Of a stretch of 64,000 bases of DNA, positions 34,900-45,503 are shown piece after piece. Position 1 is the stretch's first letter, and each line of letters starts with the position of its first letter. Source of the DNA: Halichondria panicea (taxonomy: Eukaryota; Porifera; Demospongiae; Suberitida; Halichondriidae); assembly GCF_963675165.1 (NCBI RefSeq), contig NC_087377.1:13574198-13638197 (forward strand). Direction: 5' to 3'. The notes beneath the pieces were generated by a model that ran no database searches, was not told where the DNA came from, and saw nothing but the letters and a program-made list of their open reading frames with translations. The translations under genes and the position numbers were made by a program.

Positions 34900-36802
34900 A
34901 TGTTCACAACAGAGGATTTTATTTTTATACTTCTGTTGACAATATCTATTGTGTCTGGAGGTATGATTATACTGTAGGTTAACAGTAAATCTTCAAGCTG
35001 TGATTTCAGAAGCCTCTCTAGTGTCCAACAGCAGTGTGGCATGTCCTGGAGAGGCAGTTCTGTTCACATGCTCTTCGCCTGGTACTACAGTGAGATGGCA
35101 AGTGAATCCTCCAGCGGAATCTGGGTTGATGTCAGTACAAAGTATAATCTTCCTTGGTTCTGGAGTTGGTCGAAGGGACACATTTGGATCTGGAGTGATC
35201 ATGTTTGAGGCTGTTCTTGTAAGCAATGATGGTGGAACTCTGACTTCCACTCTCATCAACCTCAGTGAAGTGTCTGTACTGGATGGAAGCAATGTCACCT
35301 GTACACTTGTTGGTGGTGGTGGTGATGTAATGGAGTCACAACAGACTACTGTCGTAGTTGCTGGTAAGTACTTACCCAATATTCTGTTGAGACTAAATCT
35401 CTTGAATTGCAGTTGCTCCAACCTTTCCACTCAACCTAAGACTGTCCGCCAGTCAAAATCAAATCAACTCGTCCATTATCAATGTAGAGTGGGACACTCC
35501 CTCCTCTACTGGTGGTGTGTCTGTCAGGTATGTCCTCACCATCTCCCCAACACCTCTCTCCGGGTCACCAGTAACCATGGACACCACCTCAGCACAGATG
35601 ACCATCTCGTATAACGCTCCCTACAGTGTGACCATCAAAGCTGTCAACTGTGCTGGCTCTAGTACTGATGTGATGGTGATGATTCCATCTATTGGTTAGC
35701 TATATAAAGCTGAAATTATACTCTTAACGTGTACGTTTATCTTATAATTATGTAGTTGTTTGCCCATCCAACCCACCACCTGCGGACCGAGTGACCATTG
35801 TTGGTGGTCCTCCACTGCCTGCACTATTACGATCAACCCTGAGCTTCATTTGTAATGGAGAGACGGTAACAGCATCCTGTGATAGTGATGGACGATGGTC
35901 ACCTGACCCTACCACTTACGTCTGTAGCTCAGGTAAAGTAGATCGAATTATTATCAGACTGTTATTAGCACCCCCTCAGAGATCACCTGTGGCTCTCCTG
36001 CTGCACCTTTCAGAGGCAGTGTGGATATCAGTAGTGGGGTACCACCCTTCCCATTGAGTTCAGAGGTGACCTATCGCTGTGACGAGGGATTGTTCCCAGC
36101 TGGTGATATGACCAGTACATGTGAGAGTGTAGGTGGAGTGGGAACTTGGAGACCAGACAACACTAATATCATTTGCAGAGACATGCTTGGTGAGCAGCTA
36201 AACTCTTTTAGTGTGCATTTTAGCATTTCACCACAGTAAACTGCTCTCTACCCGAGGAGCCATCCAACACAACCATATTGGACTATGATAGACTGAACGA
36301 GACAGTGTTGGAGGGAACAGTGCTGACTTACCATTGTGACAATGGACTTTCACTGATTGGACCCAACACCATCACGTGCACTAACGCTGGAGTTTGGAGC
36401 ACTGAGCCTGAGGCAATCATGTGTGTACTCCATGCAACAACTGAAGGTGCATGTAGGCCATCATGTGTGTACTTGAATGTGTGTAGCTTTTGTTAATAGT
36501 TCGTACTCCCATATAAATATCTCAATTCCACAGATCCTACTGCCACCTCCCTATCCGTTGGTGTAGTTGCTGCTATCAGCGTAATTATTACTTTCTTTGT
36601 GGCTGCCATTCTTGGATTCCTCACTGGACTCCTAGTGATGCACCTTTGCTCTCGTAAGAAGGCAATATACTCTCCAGCAACTGAAGTACAAGCTAACGTA
36701 GGACTCACTGCACAGCCAGCTGGTCCTGTTTATGAGGAGGTGTCACCCAAAGAAGAGATGGAACTGAACACTAACCAGGCGTATGGACCATTGGGACTGT
36801 GA
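34900..36802 (+). CDS. Receptor D: Ig-FN3-CCP x3-TM with ITAM-like tail (intact)
   Basis: Seven exons join in phase to 521 codons with no stop: 34900-34960 (signal peptide MFTTEDFIFILLLTISIVSG), 35010-35363 (Ig, residues 21-138), 35413-35694 (FN3, 139-232), 35756-35932 (CCP1), 35980-36189 (CCP2), 36237-36446 (CCP3), 36534-36802 (TM about 440-467 and tail). Ig Cys pair CPGEAVLFTC/NVTC and Trp RWQV; FN3 VEWDTP and NCAGSS; four Cys per CCP. Tail: basic stop-transfer CSRKK, then Y498 (YEEV) and Y515 (YGPL). The CCP2 acceptor is the second AG (CCCCCTCAG), because the earlier TTATTAG would break frame. FN3 to CCP2 are nearly the same as in G1/G2, so D combines a long-class ectodomain with the short tail. 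This is the clearest complete three-CCP member. Confidence 0.9.
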
Positions 36803-37794
36803 ACTGTGCATTTGGTTTTCCACCCAACATGCATTGTCAGATATATACATGCATGCATGTATATTGCTAGCTATACCTTAAGATAGATTATAGTAGTATA
36901 TAATATAGTTTGAGTAATGTATTAATACCACATATATACATATGTTCATTAAAACCATGCTTTGTATCAAGAAAATATGCAACAACGAACTTGTCCTAAA
37001 GGAAATGCATCACAGCATGAAGTTAATTAGGATAATAAGTGACTGTATACAGTGAAACCTCCATAGAATGGACACCATTGGAGAACAATGTAGGTTTCAA
37101 TAATTATAATCATCTATATGCTTTATTACTGAGTCAATTCCTGCTATAAGTTAGTCTTGGACTAATTCATAGTTGATACAAGCTTTGAAAAGACTTGTAT
37201 ATATAGCGAGACTCTATAGCAGGTTTAGATTGACGATTGGAGGTATTGTATACACATTGAAGATCGAATGAGTTAGTAACAACATATAATTATGGAAAGT
37301 TACCTAACTATAATTGCACTAAGTAAAAAATTTACTATACATCTGTTCCTGTATAATTATACATTTAATTGCATGGGGTGAGCGAACGTTGCAATTTGTA
37401 TGTATGTTTGCTTGTCATAGACTGGCACATATTATTTTGTTATAATTTTACGTGATTTTATTGCGCATGCGCACAATCAGCGCTATATATGAAAGTCAGA
37501 ATCAACCAGGCAACATTAATTTTTATTCCTCCTCTTTTAATGCTGCTGTAGGCCAAAGTAGGCAATTAGCAAATGTTTCATTAATGATCTTTACTTTTAT
37601 TTTACAGGATATAATGTCCAAGAGTCTACTGCAGAAAACTCCAGATTGGAATGCACAACGTTACATAGATCTATTTCACTTTTTTTCCATACCCACACAA
37701 ACACAATAAGCCCACTGTCTCATAACTGGAGGACTAATCTCTAGACCTAGGTATAAAGATGTCACATTTTGCCCACTGGCAGTTATAAAATATG
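36803..37794. other. Intergenic between D and E
   Basis: AT-rich. Near 37550-37610 it matches the flank at 4135-4180, showing that E and the remnant at 4380 derive from one duplicated unit. Confidence 0.45.
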
Positions 37795-39940
37795 GTGAAC
37801 TTGTTGGTGATCCAGCATCTTCTGTTGTGTTAGCATGCAGTGATGATTAACTCTCAGATAAGAGGTATGATGACAAGAGTGTATTTAATGTGTGATTGAA
37901 CCTAAACAGAATTAGCCTCTTTATTGTCCAACACGAGTGTGGTGTGTTCTGGAGAGGCAGTTCTGTTCACATGCTCTAAATTAAATCCTGGTGTTGCATT
38001 GAGATGGAGAGTAGATCCTCCAACAGAGTCTGGGTTGATGTCAGTAGCACAATAATTATAATCGATTCTGATTATAGCTGGTCGAAGAGACACATTTGGG
38101 TCTGGAATAAGCAAATTTGAGCCTCTTCTTTTGAGCAACGATGGTGGAAATCTGACATCCACTCTCATCAACCTCAGTGAAGTGTCTGTACTGGATGACA
38201 GTATCGTCACCTGTACTGTTACTATTAGTGGCGGTTTAGCAATAGAGTCAAATCAGACTATTATTATTATAGTTGCTGGTATAAGTATCATTTCTCATAT
38301 GCATGCATGCTATTAAGAGTGTTGATACACACGCACATGCAGTTGCTCCAACCTCTCCACTCAACCTATTAAATACTATACGTCACTTAAAACCAAATTG
38401 ACTCTTCTATTATCACTCTGGACTGGGACTCTCCCTCATCTACTGGTGGTGTGTCTGTCAGCTATGTCCTCATCATCTCCCCAACACCGCTCTCTGGGTC
38501 ACCAGTCACCATGGAGACCACCTCCACACAGATCACTGTCCGAGGCTCCTATAACACACCCTACAATGTGACCATCAGAGCTGTCAACTGTGCTGGAATG
38601 AGTCAAGAAAGTTTAATAGTTGATCTAAGTAAGCTAGCTACTTCATGGTGACTGCCATCATTGATCATAGGCTGCAATTGTATATAAATAGGCTATTTTA
38701 TGATCATAAAACATAAATGTCTTTTCATGGTCATGCAACAATCAGGTATACTTTTAATGCAGTTGTGTGCCCCACACCGTCTACTGCTGCTGGTGTGATC
38801 ATCACCAATACACCTCCCGTCACTATTAGTGGATCCATGCTCACCTTCACTTGCAATGGAAATAATGAAGTGAGAACCTCAACCTGTGGCAATAGTGGAT
38901 GGTCTCCTGACCCTGGGACCTTAGAATGCAGAACAGGTATATCCTATATATGTAGTGGATTAACTGGGTAATGTTGACCTCATTAATTATATCTCCAAGT
39001 TACCTGTGGCTCTCCTGCCACGCCGTCCAGAGGTAGTGTGGACGTCAGTAGAGGGACACCACCCTTCACACTAACCTCAGAAGTCATCTATCGCTGTGAC
39101 GAGGGACTGTTCCCCCCTGATGTGAGGACCAGCACATACACTGATGTGGGGGATAGGGGAGAGTGGGTGGAGAATCCTGGGAGCTTGGTGTGCAGAGAGA
39201 GGCCAGGTGAAATGTATAGCTATTTAGAGGCAAAGTTTTTATTTCATTTGAAAAATCTCATTTTATAATTTCTGTGACGTACAGCAGTTGTATTAGCTTA
39301 CGTATACCACCTTTGTTCCACATTTTCTTAAGGTTCAATAGCAGCTAGGTTATAGGATGCTCGTACTGAGCTGATTGCATGGCAAATATATCATTTTCTG
39401 ACCATCCATATAGCAAACTGCTCTCTTCCTGCTGAGCCCTGCAACGGTGCTATAGTGGACTATGATAGGTTGAATGAGACAGTGTTGGAGGGAACAGTGC
39501 TGACTTACCAGTGTGACAATGGACTCTCACTGACTGGACTCCACACAACACCATCACTTGCACGTACTAATGCTGGAGTCTGGAGCACTGAGCCTGAGGC
39601 GATCATGTATGTAGTTAGTACTGAAGGTCAGTAATTGTTTGCTGTCCCAAAATACAGTCATACTCATCTCACAGTTTCTACCTTGTTCTCCACTTCTGCA
39701 ACTGTCGCTATCAGTGTAGTCATCACTTTCATTGTCACTCTAGTCATGGATTCCTCACTGGACTCCTATAGTGATGCATGTTTTCTCTTGTAAGAAGGCG
39801 ATGTACTTCCCGGCAACTGAAGGACAAGCTAACGTAGGACCCACTGCACCAGCTGGTCCTGTTTATGAGGAGGTACCAGTATCACCCAAAGAGGAGATTG
39901 AACTCAACACAAACCAAGCATATGGACCATTAGGACTGTA
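37795..39940 (+). pseudogene. Receptor E: Ig-FN3-CCP x3-TM-tail, multiply broken
   Basis: All family exons can be followed in order: leader near 37795, Ig 37914-about 38278, FN3 38344-38627, CCP1 38763-38937, CCP2 about 39000-39207, CCP3 about 39414-39627, TM/tail about 39677-39940. Lesions: an ATAATTATAAT-type insertion in the Ig exon makes two in-frame TAA codons near 38054-38060; a 4-bp net insertion shifts the FN3 frame; the CCP2 acceptor AG is lost (CATTAATTATAT instead of CATTAGAT); one CCP2 Cys is Tyr (STC to STY); CCP3 has 9 extra bases; two bases lost near 39744 shift the frame inside the TM segment. The tail motifs YEEV and YGPL persist as sequence. Clearly dead. Confidence 0.88.
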
Positions 39941-40004
39941 AAACTCATTCACTATAATATTCAATAGCATTCAACAAGTTAATTGTGACTACTCTGCCTT
40001 GTTA

Positions 40005-40385
40005 TAGGCCTATACTGCACTGTACCTGCTGAGCCCTGCAATGGTGCTATAGTAGACTATGAGAGGTATAAATTATATAATTATTCTTTGCAACTTTCAT
40101 TATTCAGCATCAGTATATTCTTTGAGATAATGTAATGTAAACAATACATGATTATATAGCGCTCATCTGTTCACATACTTGAACAAAGAGTATAATTAAG
40201 AGAATTAAGCTACATTAATTATACAACAGTTAGTACTGTTTCGTCAGACTTGTCCAGATTCCTGCAGCAAACTAAACATAGTATATACATAAAGAAAAAC
40301 AATAATAATTATTATTAACGAGTGGTGCAAGCTGCGCTGCGCTAATACCTCTCACCACGTTTTGCTTCACTCAACAAGCTTATAT
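40005..40385. pseudogene. CCP3 fragment plus minus-strand terminal exon remnant
   Basis: On the + strand 40015-40065 repeats the start of CCP3 (CTGTACCTGCTGAGCCCTGC) and ends abruptly. On the minus strand the exon pair known from 3520-3655 recurs: donor near 40357 (GAAGCAAAACGTG then GTGAGAGG) and exon start at 40261 after CTGCAG. Both show this end of the cluster was assembled by partial duplications. Confidence 0.5.
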
Positions 40386-42198
40386 AGTTCACTGCAACTA
40401 GCTAGTCAGTTTCACTTTAGTAGGTAATTGTATATCAACACAAGGTAAGGTCACAAAGTACAAAGATGATGTAATATCGTGACATCCTAAAAAAACATAG
40501 CTAAAGATAACATAAACAAATTAACATAATGGTCCATAATAAAATTAATGACCTATAATTATATATAATACTATATACATAAACAATAAAGGTAACAACA
40601 GACTACATAATAATGCACTCAGTTGTGTTCTGTCCTATGCTGGGACATAGTTCATGAACCAATCTGGAGACTTTCGATTTCGTCCAGACCTGCGTACATG
40701 CAGGTTTGGGTATGTTAGTTTCTGGTTGAGGGGGCACATTCCTTGTGGTATCATTCGGGGCAGATCCCTGTTCACTACTTGGCTGCTCTTCTTGGAATGT
40801 AGCTTCTGGGAGCTCAATCTCTCGAGGTTTCTCAGTTTGAATCACTTGACGGCGGTTTATTCTGTATACTTGTGACCACCTACTTGGACTTTATAGCTTC
40901 TGGTGCCAACTAATCCTGTGCAGACACCAGCACTCCAGGTTTTCTCACCAGGTAAGCGCAATTTCACTGTGTCTCCCGGGGTCAAAGGTTTTAGTGCATG
41001 ACTTGGTCTGGTGATTGTAATAGAGTTCTCCTGCCTGACGTTTTTTCTACTGATTTATCGCTTGAGTGTCCTCCTCTGTTGAGTACTCAGGTTATAATAG
41101 TGCTCTGGTTTTGGGAAGGAGTGTTTTGCATCGGCGACCTAGGAACCGTTGTGCTGGGCTAGCTGGTGCCTATTCCTTCTGTGGGTGTATTACGCCAGTC
41201 TAGGAGAACCTGGAATTCGGATTGACTAGCTTCTCTGCCCTTGGTAAATAGCCGGTTTACAGTCTTGACCGCATTTTCAGCTTTCCCATTCGATGTGGGT
41301 AGTGTGGGGATGATGTAGTGTGTTCGAAACGTCAACTCCGCTGAGCTGAATTGTGGGCAGTTGTCTGACATCAACTTTTCATGCAGGTACACCCCACCTT
41401 GCAAACATGGCCTTCAACGGCTTGTTTACCCGATTTGTATGGGACATTCTCGACTTCTACTAAAATAGTCACTCACCACAAGTAACGTATACGTCCTTTT
41501 AGCTCACATAATCGGCTCCCACTTTTGACCGTGCATGGTCGGGCTGCAAATCTGTGCTGCTGGAGAGGTTTTTTGCCTTGCATGACTCGGTGGCTTGCAC
41601 ACACATCACATTTCGATATGTATTCTTTGATCTCCGTCTACATTTGTGGCCAATACATTGTTTCTCTTTGAGGTATCCCTCTACTCCAATATGAGTAGCA
41701 TGTGGACCAATTCAATCATCTCCTTCTGTAACACTACTGGGATCACTAATCGTTGTCCTTTGAAGATCAACGAGTTGCATCGTCAATTCGTCACGAATGT
41801 CATAATATGCATGTATGCTCTCTGGTACCTCGCATTTCTTTTCGGGCCAACCTTTTAAAACGGTGAGTCGTATAACATGTCCAGTACGGGGTCCTCCCAA
41901 TGATGCTTGCTTCAAACGTTCTATCTTGTCAGCAGGAATGGCCAATGTGGATGTGTGATACTTCCTCTAGTTTCTGGATGGACTAGCAAACATTGATTTG
42001 CTTAGTGTGTCTGCCAAATACAGCCAAATACATCTCCGCCGGACCGGCCTTTCTTATACTTCAACCAGAGGCTACTAGGGTGACACAAGGTGTCATGGGG
42101 CGAGCGTGTTAGCAGTACAGGTGTTTTGATGCATGTTGTTAGACCCTGTTTGAACTTATTGGTTGGGTACTTGCTTGTCTTTCTTGGTCACTCTGTCT

Positions 42199-42384
42199 TC
42201 AAAGCCTTTGTTGTTTACGTTTGGCTAGCCTGACTTCTTTCTCTTCAGCTGTTTCTTGGGCTCTTGCTTGTCTCTCTCGATCCCTCCTTATTTGAAGTCT
42301 TTCTTGTTTGCGTTCGTTGTCAGGATTCATTTTATGCAACTTTTTCTTATGCCTCCAGTTGTGCAAAATACACGAGGAATACAC
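42199..42384 (-). other. Arg/Glu-rich coding fragment inside the retrotransposon
   Basis: Minus-strand open stretch rich in RRDRERQARAQETAEEKE-type sequence. Such Arg-rich heptad-like N-termini occur in some transposon-encoded proteins of invertebrates, so this may be part of another inserted element. Function not assigned. Confidence 0.35.
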
Positions 42385-42441
42385 GAAATTGGTAAGGACC
42401 GCGTGTGTAAAAACCAGCTATCAGGCCGTATGAACGTACCA

Positions 42442-42442
<1 letters not shown>

Positions 42443-42472
<30 letters not shown>

Positions 42473-42481
42473 CATACATAC
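42443..42481. repeat. (CATA)n microsatellite
   Basis: About nine copies of CATA within the interrupted retrotransposon. Confidence 0.9.
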
Positions 42482-44057
42482 AGAGAAATTTTCTACCGTC
42501 GTCACTACGTTAAGGCTCGCTACGCTCGTCCCAATTATTTTTGCAACCGAAGTAACATTCGTTGAAGCCTATGTTCAATTGCTAGCAATTCTTTTTCTAT
42601 TTGAGCATACCTGGAGTCTGTTTCGTTAAGTGTTCTTCTTGATGCATATGCTACCGGCTGATCTTCTTGAATTAGGGCAGCTCCATGCAAGGCCAGATTG
42701 CGAGGCATCACATTGTAGTGTCACTTCGTCTTCCAGGTTGTAGTATCGCAAGACTAGTGCACTGGATACGGCTTTCTTCAATGACTCTAAAGCATTTCGT
42801 TGTGCCTGATCCCACGTCCATTCGCTGTCTTTCCTGGTCAAATCTCTCAGTGATGTCTGACAAGTGAGAGGAACTTGCCCAAATACTGTGTAAGTCCTAA
42901 TAGACGCTGCACTCCGGCAACGTCAGAGAGGGGGCATTTCTTGGATGGCTTTCACTTTGTGGGGTCTACACACAACCCGTCAACCGTGGCCATACGACCA
43001 ATAAAAGGTACTTCTATTAGTCTCAACTTGATCTTTTTGTCATTTAGCTTCAAGTTTTGCTCTTCGCATCAATTCAAAAAAGCTTCTAGATGTTGGTCAT
43101 GATCTTCCCTGTAACCAATCACGACAAAATCATCAGCCACAACTTCCACTCCCTCCAACCTCTCGATTATCTCGTGCGTTTTCGCTAGAAAACTTCTAGG
43201 GCCGAGCTAATCCCAAATGGCATTCGTTTCCAACGATAATTATATCTCGATCCCAAATGGAGTATTGAACGTGGTGAGTAGAGACGATGGCATATCCAAT
43301 GCCACATGCCAGAACCCGTTTCTTGCATCCAAAACTGTGAAGAACTTTGCCCCATGGAGACGAGTTGCAATCTCTTCAATGGTGGGTAACGGGTATAGTG
43401 CTCGTGCACGCTGAAGAGCATTGTTGAGTTCCTTTGGATCCAAACACAAACGTAGCTTTCTGAGAACACTGTGACATCTCCTGTAAATGGTTTGTTGAGA
43501 CCATTGTTGTCCAAATATGCGACAATTTTCATGCCCACACTAGCTTTCCACTTATCGACTTATCTAGCTTCATATGGAATTTCCACGTGAAACTTCGATG
43601 GTCACAATACCGTACACGGAAATTTGACTACCTCCATACGCAAGGATCTTCTGACTGGTGGATTTGACATTTCTTATAGGTTGTGGTCTTTTGTTGCTTT
43701 CTTGTATAAGTCTAATGGGACTACATTGCATTGCGCTCCTGTATCCACCTGGAAGCATAAACAGTTTCCGCTCTCTAGTTTGAGTGTGACCAACTGAGAG
43801 TCATCTATGCCTGTTCCTGGCACTCCTGTTTGCAAGATTTCATCTTGCTCGTCTAACGTTTTGACTTCCTTCAGGGTTTGTCTACTTCATGCATTTCACA
43901 GCGAAGTGGTTTGGTTTACGGCACTTATTGCACGTTTTACCATAGGGTGCTGGACATACTTGTTGAATTTGTGTTTTCTACCTGCAATTCCAACATTCCC
44001 GGACGCTGCGGCCTTGGTTCGTTCGTTCGACTTCTGGCTTAACTGCACATTTTCATA

Positions 44058-44240
44058 TTGCTACTGCTGCTACCAGTGATACTGCTGCTGCTATACTACT
44101 GCTGCTACCAGTGATACTGCTGCTATACTAGTGCTGCTACTAGTGCTACCACTGCTGCTATCAGCGCTACCAGTGTTACTGCTGTTACTGTTAATTGCTA
44201 CCAGCGCTGCGTAGATCTACCAGTGCTAGGGTCTACCAGT
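44058..44240. repeat. Imperfect CTG/CTAC triplet-type tandem repeat
   Basis: Repeated words CTGCTGCTACCAGTG and TACTGCTGCTA over about 180 bp, next to the retrotransposon end. Not coding. Confidence 0.75.
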
Positions 44241-44246
44241 GCTGCT

Positions 44247-45503
44247 AGAGTATAAGTTGCCGAACTCCGTCAGACATCAAAGTGCATAAGGTAAAAGGGC
44301 GTGTAATGCACGAACAAAACAAGATTTATTCAAATTATAGTTACACACACTAACAGATGGCAACGGGACTACTACTATCCAGCGAAAACTTGGATAGGTC
44401 AAGTCACTTCCAGTCTGAGCAGTGATCACTTGAAAAAACTACAGAACTGATAATTCGATTTGTGCCAGAACATACTGATCCCCGTTTTTTTCCAAACTAC
44501 ACAGCTAGAGCTAACTGACACAAGCTACTACCCATATACTACCTACGTTTCACATCCACAGAGTGTACAGTATCTATATGGTGTGTGTAATTAGTTTTAA
44601 TCAATCTTGTTTTGTTCGTGCATTACACGCCCATTTATTTACCTGACACACTTTGCTGTCTGACGGAGTTCGGCGACTTACTCTACCAGCGCTACCATTA
44701 TACTCTTCAATGTTAATGGTTAGAAAGCTACAGTTTAAGCCAGTTCCTAAAAGTGGGGAATTTCTACATTTTTTAACTCAATCTCAGAAGCCATAATTAT
44801 TGGTCACAAACCTAACATTGTTAGCCTTATACATAATACCAAGTTTCATGCAATTCTGAAGAGATCACGTTTTAAATTTCGTTGAATTGATATGGAATGA
44901 CCCATTAGTGTCTACGATAGCATTACCGATTTACCTCGTTCTTTCACCGACGAATGCAGCTTAATGAACGGTGCTACTTTTGGTTTCTTAGATACATTTT
45001 TGACGGCACCCTTCTTCATTTTCTTAGCAGGAAGGCCAATTATAGCAGTAACTTCAACTCCTTTTGGTCGTCCACGTTTCCTCATGATAGGGGGGCATAT
45101 GAATAATTTTACTTACACGGACAATAGTTATAGTGAACTGGCATAAGCTAGTAAGACAAGATGTGGTGTGTGTGCAACAATAAACTCACTGGTTAACTCA
45201 TCTATTTCTTCCCACTTTTCAAATATATATTAGCGCTTATAGCTGGAGTATTGCTGACTCAGCACTTTTAGCTCCGCTTTGCATGCAGGGTTGCCTAATT
45301 GCTCCACTTTGTATATACTGCACTCTATCTAGATTGTACTCAGCTTGTGTCAGTTAGCTCTTTAGCTGTACTAGTTTGGCAAAAACGGGGATCGTATAAT
45401 TATGTTCTGGCGCAAATAGAATTATTCGGTAGTCGTGCATTACACGCCCTTTTACCTGACGCACTTTGATGTCTGACGGAGTTCAGCGACTTACTCTACC
45501 TGT
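44247..45503. mobile_element. 1.26-kb terminal-inverted-repeat DNA element
   Basis: Left end (GAGTATAAGTTGCCGAACTC, then GTGTAATGCACGAAC) and right end (reverse complement, at 45420-45503) match over about 250 bp including CCCCGTTTTT and TGACACAAGC blocks. An extra inverted copy of the terminus (44596-44687) lies inside, so either a deletion copy inserted or a partial inversion occurred. The small minus-strand reading frame at 44912-45085 is within it. Confidence 0.7.
44912..45085 (-). CDS. Small basic AT-hook-like protein of a DNA element
   Basis: 57-codon minus-strand frame, starting MRKRGRPKG and ending SVMLS. RGRP is the core of an AT-hook; the rest is Lys-rich. A possible GT donor (GAGGTAAAT) near its end means it could be a first exon of a longer transposon gene. 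It lies within the inverted-repeat element, so it is probably transposon-derived. Confidence 0.35.
   Translation of the reverse strand: MRKRGRPKGVEVTAIIGLPAKKMKKGAVKNVSKKPKVAPFIKLHSSVKERGKSVMLS

Larger units (their letters stand above)
40600..44055 (-). mobile_element. Degraded Ty3/gypsy-type LTR retrotransposon
   Basis: Read on the minus strand, in order: CCHC zinc knuckle (CNKCRKPNHFAVKC, about 43950-43898), protease region (43.85-43.57 kb), reverse transcriptase (43.54-43.19 kb; CLDPKELN, YPLPTIEEI, FTVLDARNGFWHV), RNase H (42.84-42.63 kb; LQCDASQSGL), integrase (41.95-41.16 kb; DNCPQFSS, SNGKAENAVKTV, WRNTPTEG), and a C-terminal Pol segment to 40.60 kb. The order protease-RT-RNase H-integrase is that of Ty3/gypsy. 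Several frameshifts and stops separate these parts, and between RNase H and integrase lies unrelated DNA (about 42.0-42.5 kb). LTRs were not identified. Inactive. Confidence 0.85.

Noticed and set aside
35961-35979. First AG (TTATTAG) as acceptor of CCP2 in D
   Set aside because: It puts the exon in a frame without CCP cysteines; the second AG (CCCCCTCAG) restores the CCP pattern and phase, and G2 uses the same site.
38042-38078. A tiny intron in E (GTAGCAC to TTATAG) removing the Ig stops
   Set aside because: It would be only about 34 bp and would leave the frame shifted; E has several other lesions.
44058-44240. CRISPR-like or short regularly spaced repeat
   Set aside because: Units are irregular triplet-type repeats without conserved spacers, in an animal genome.
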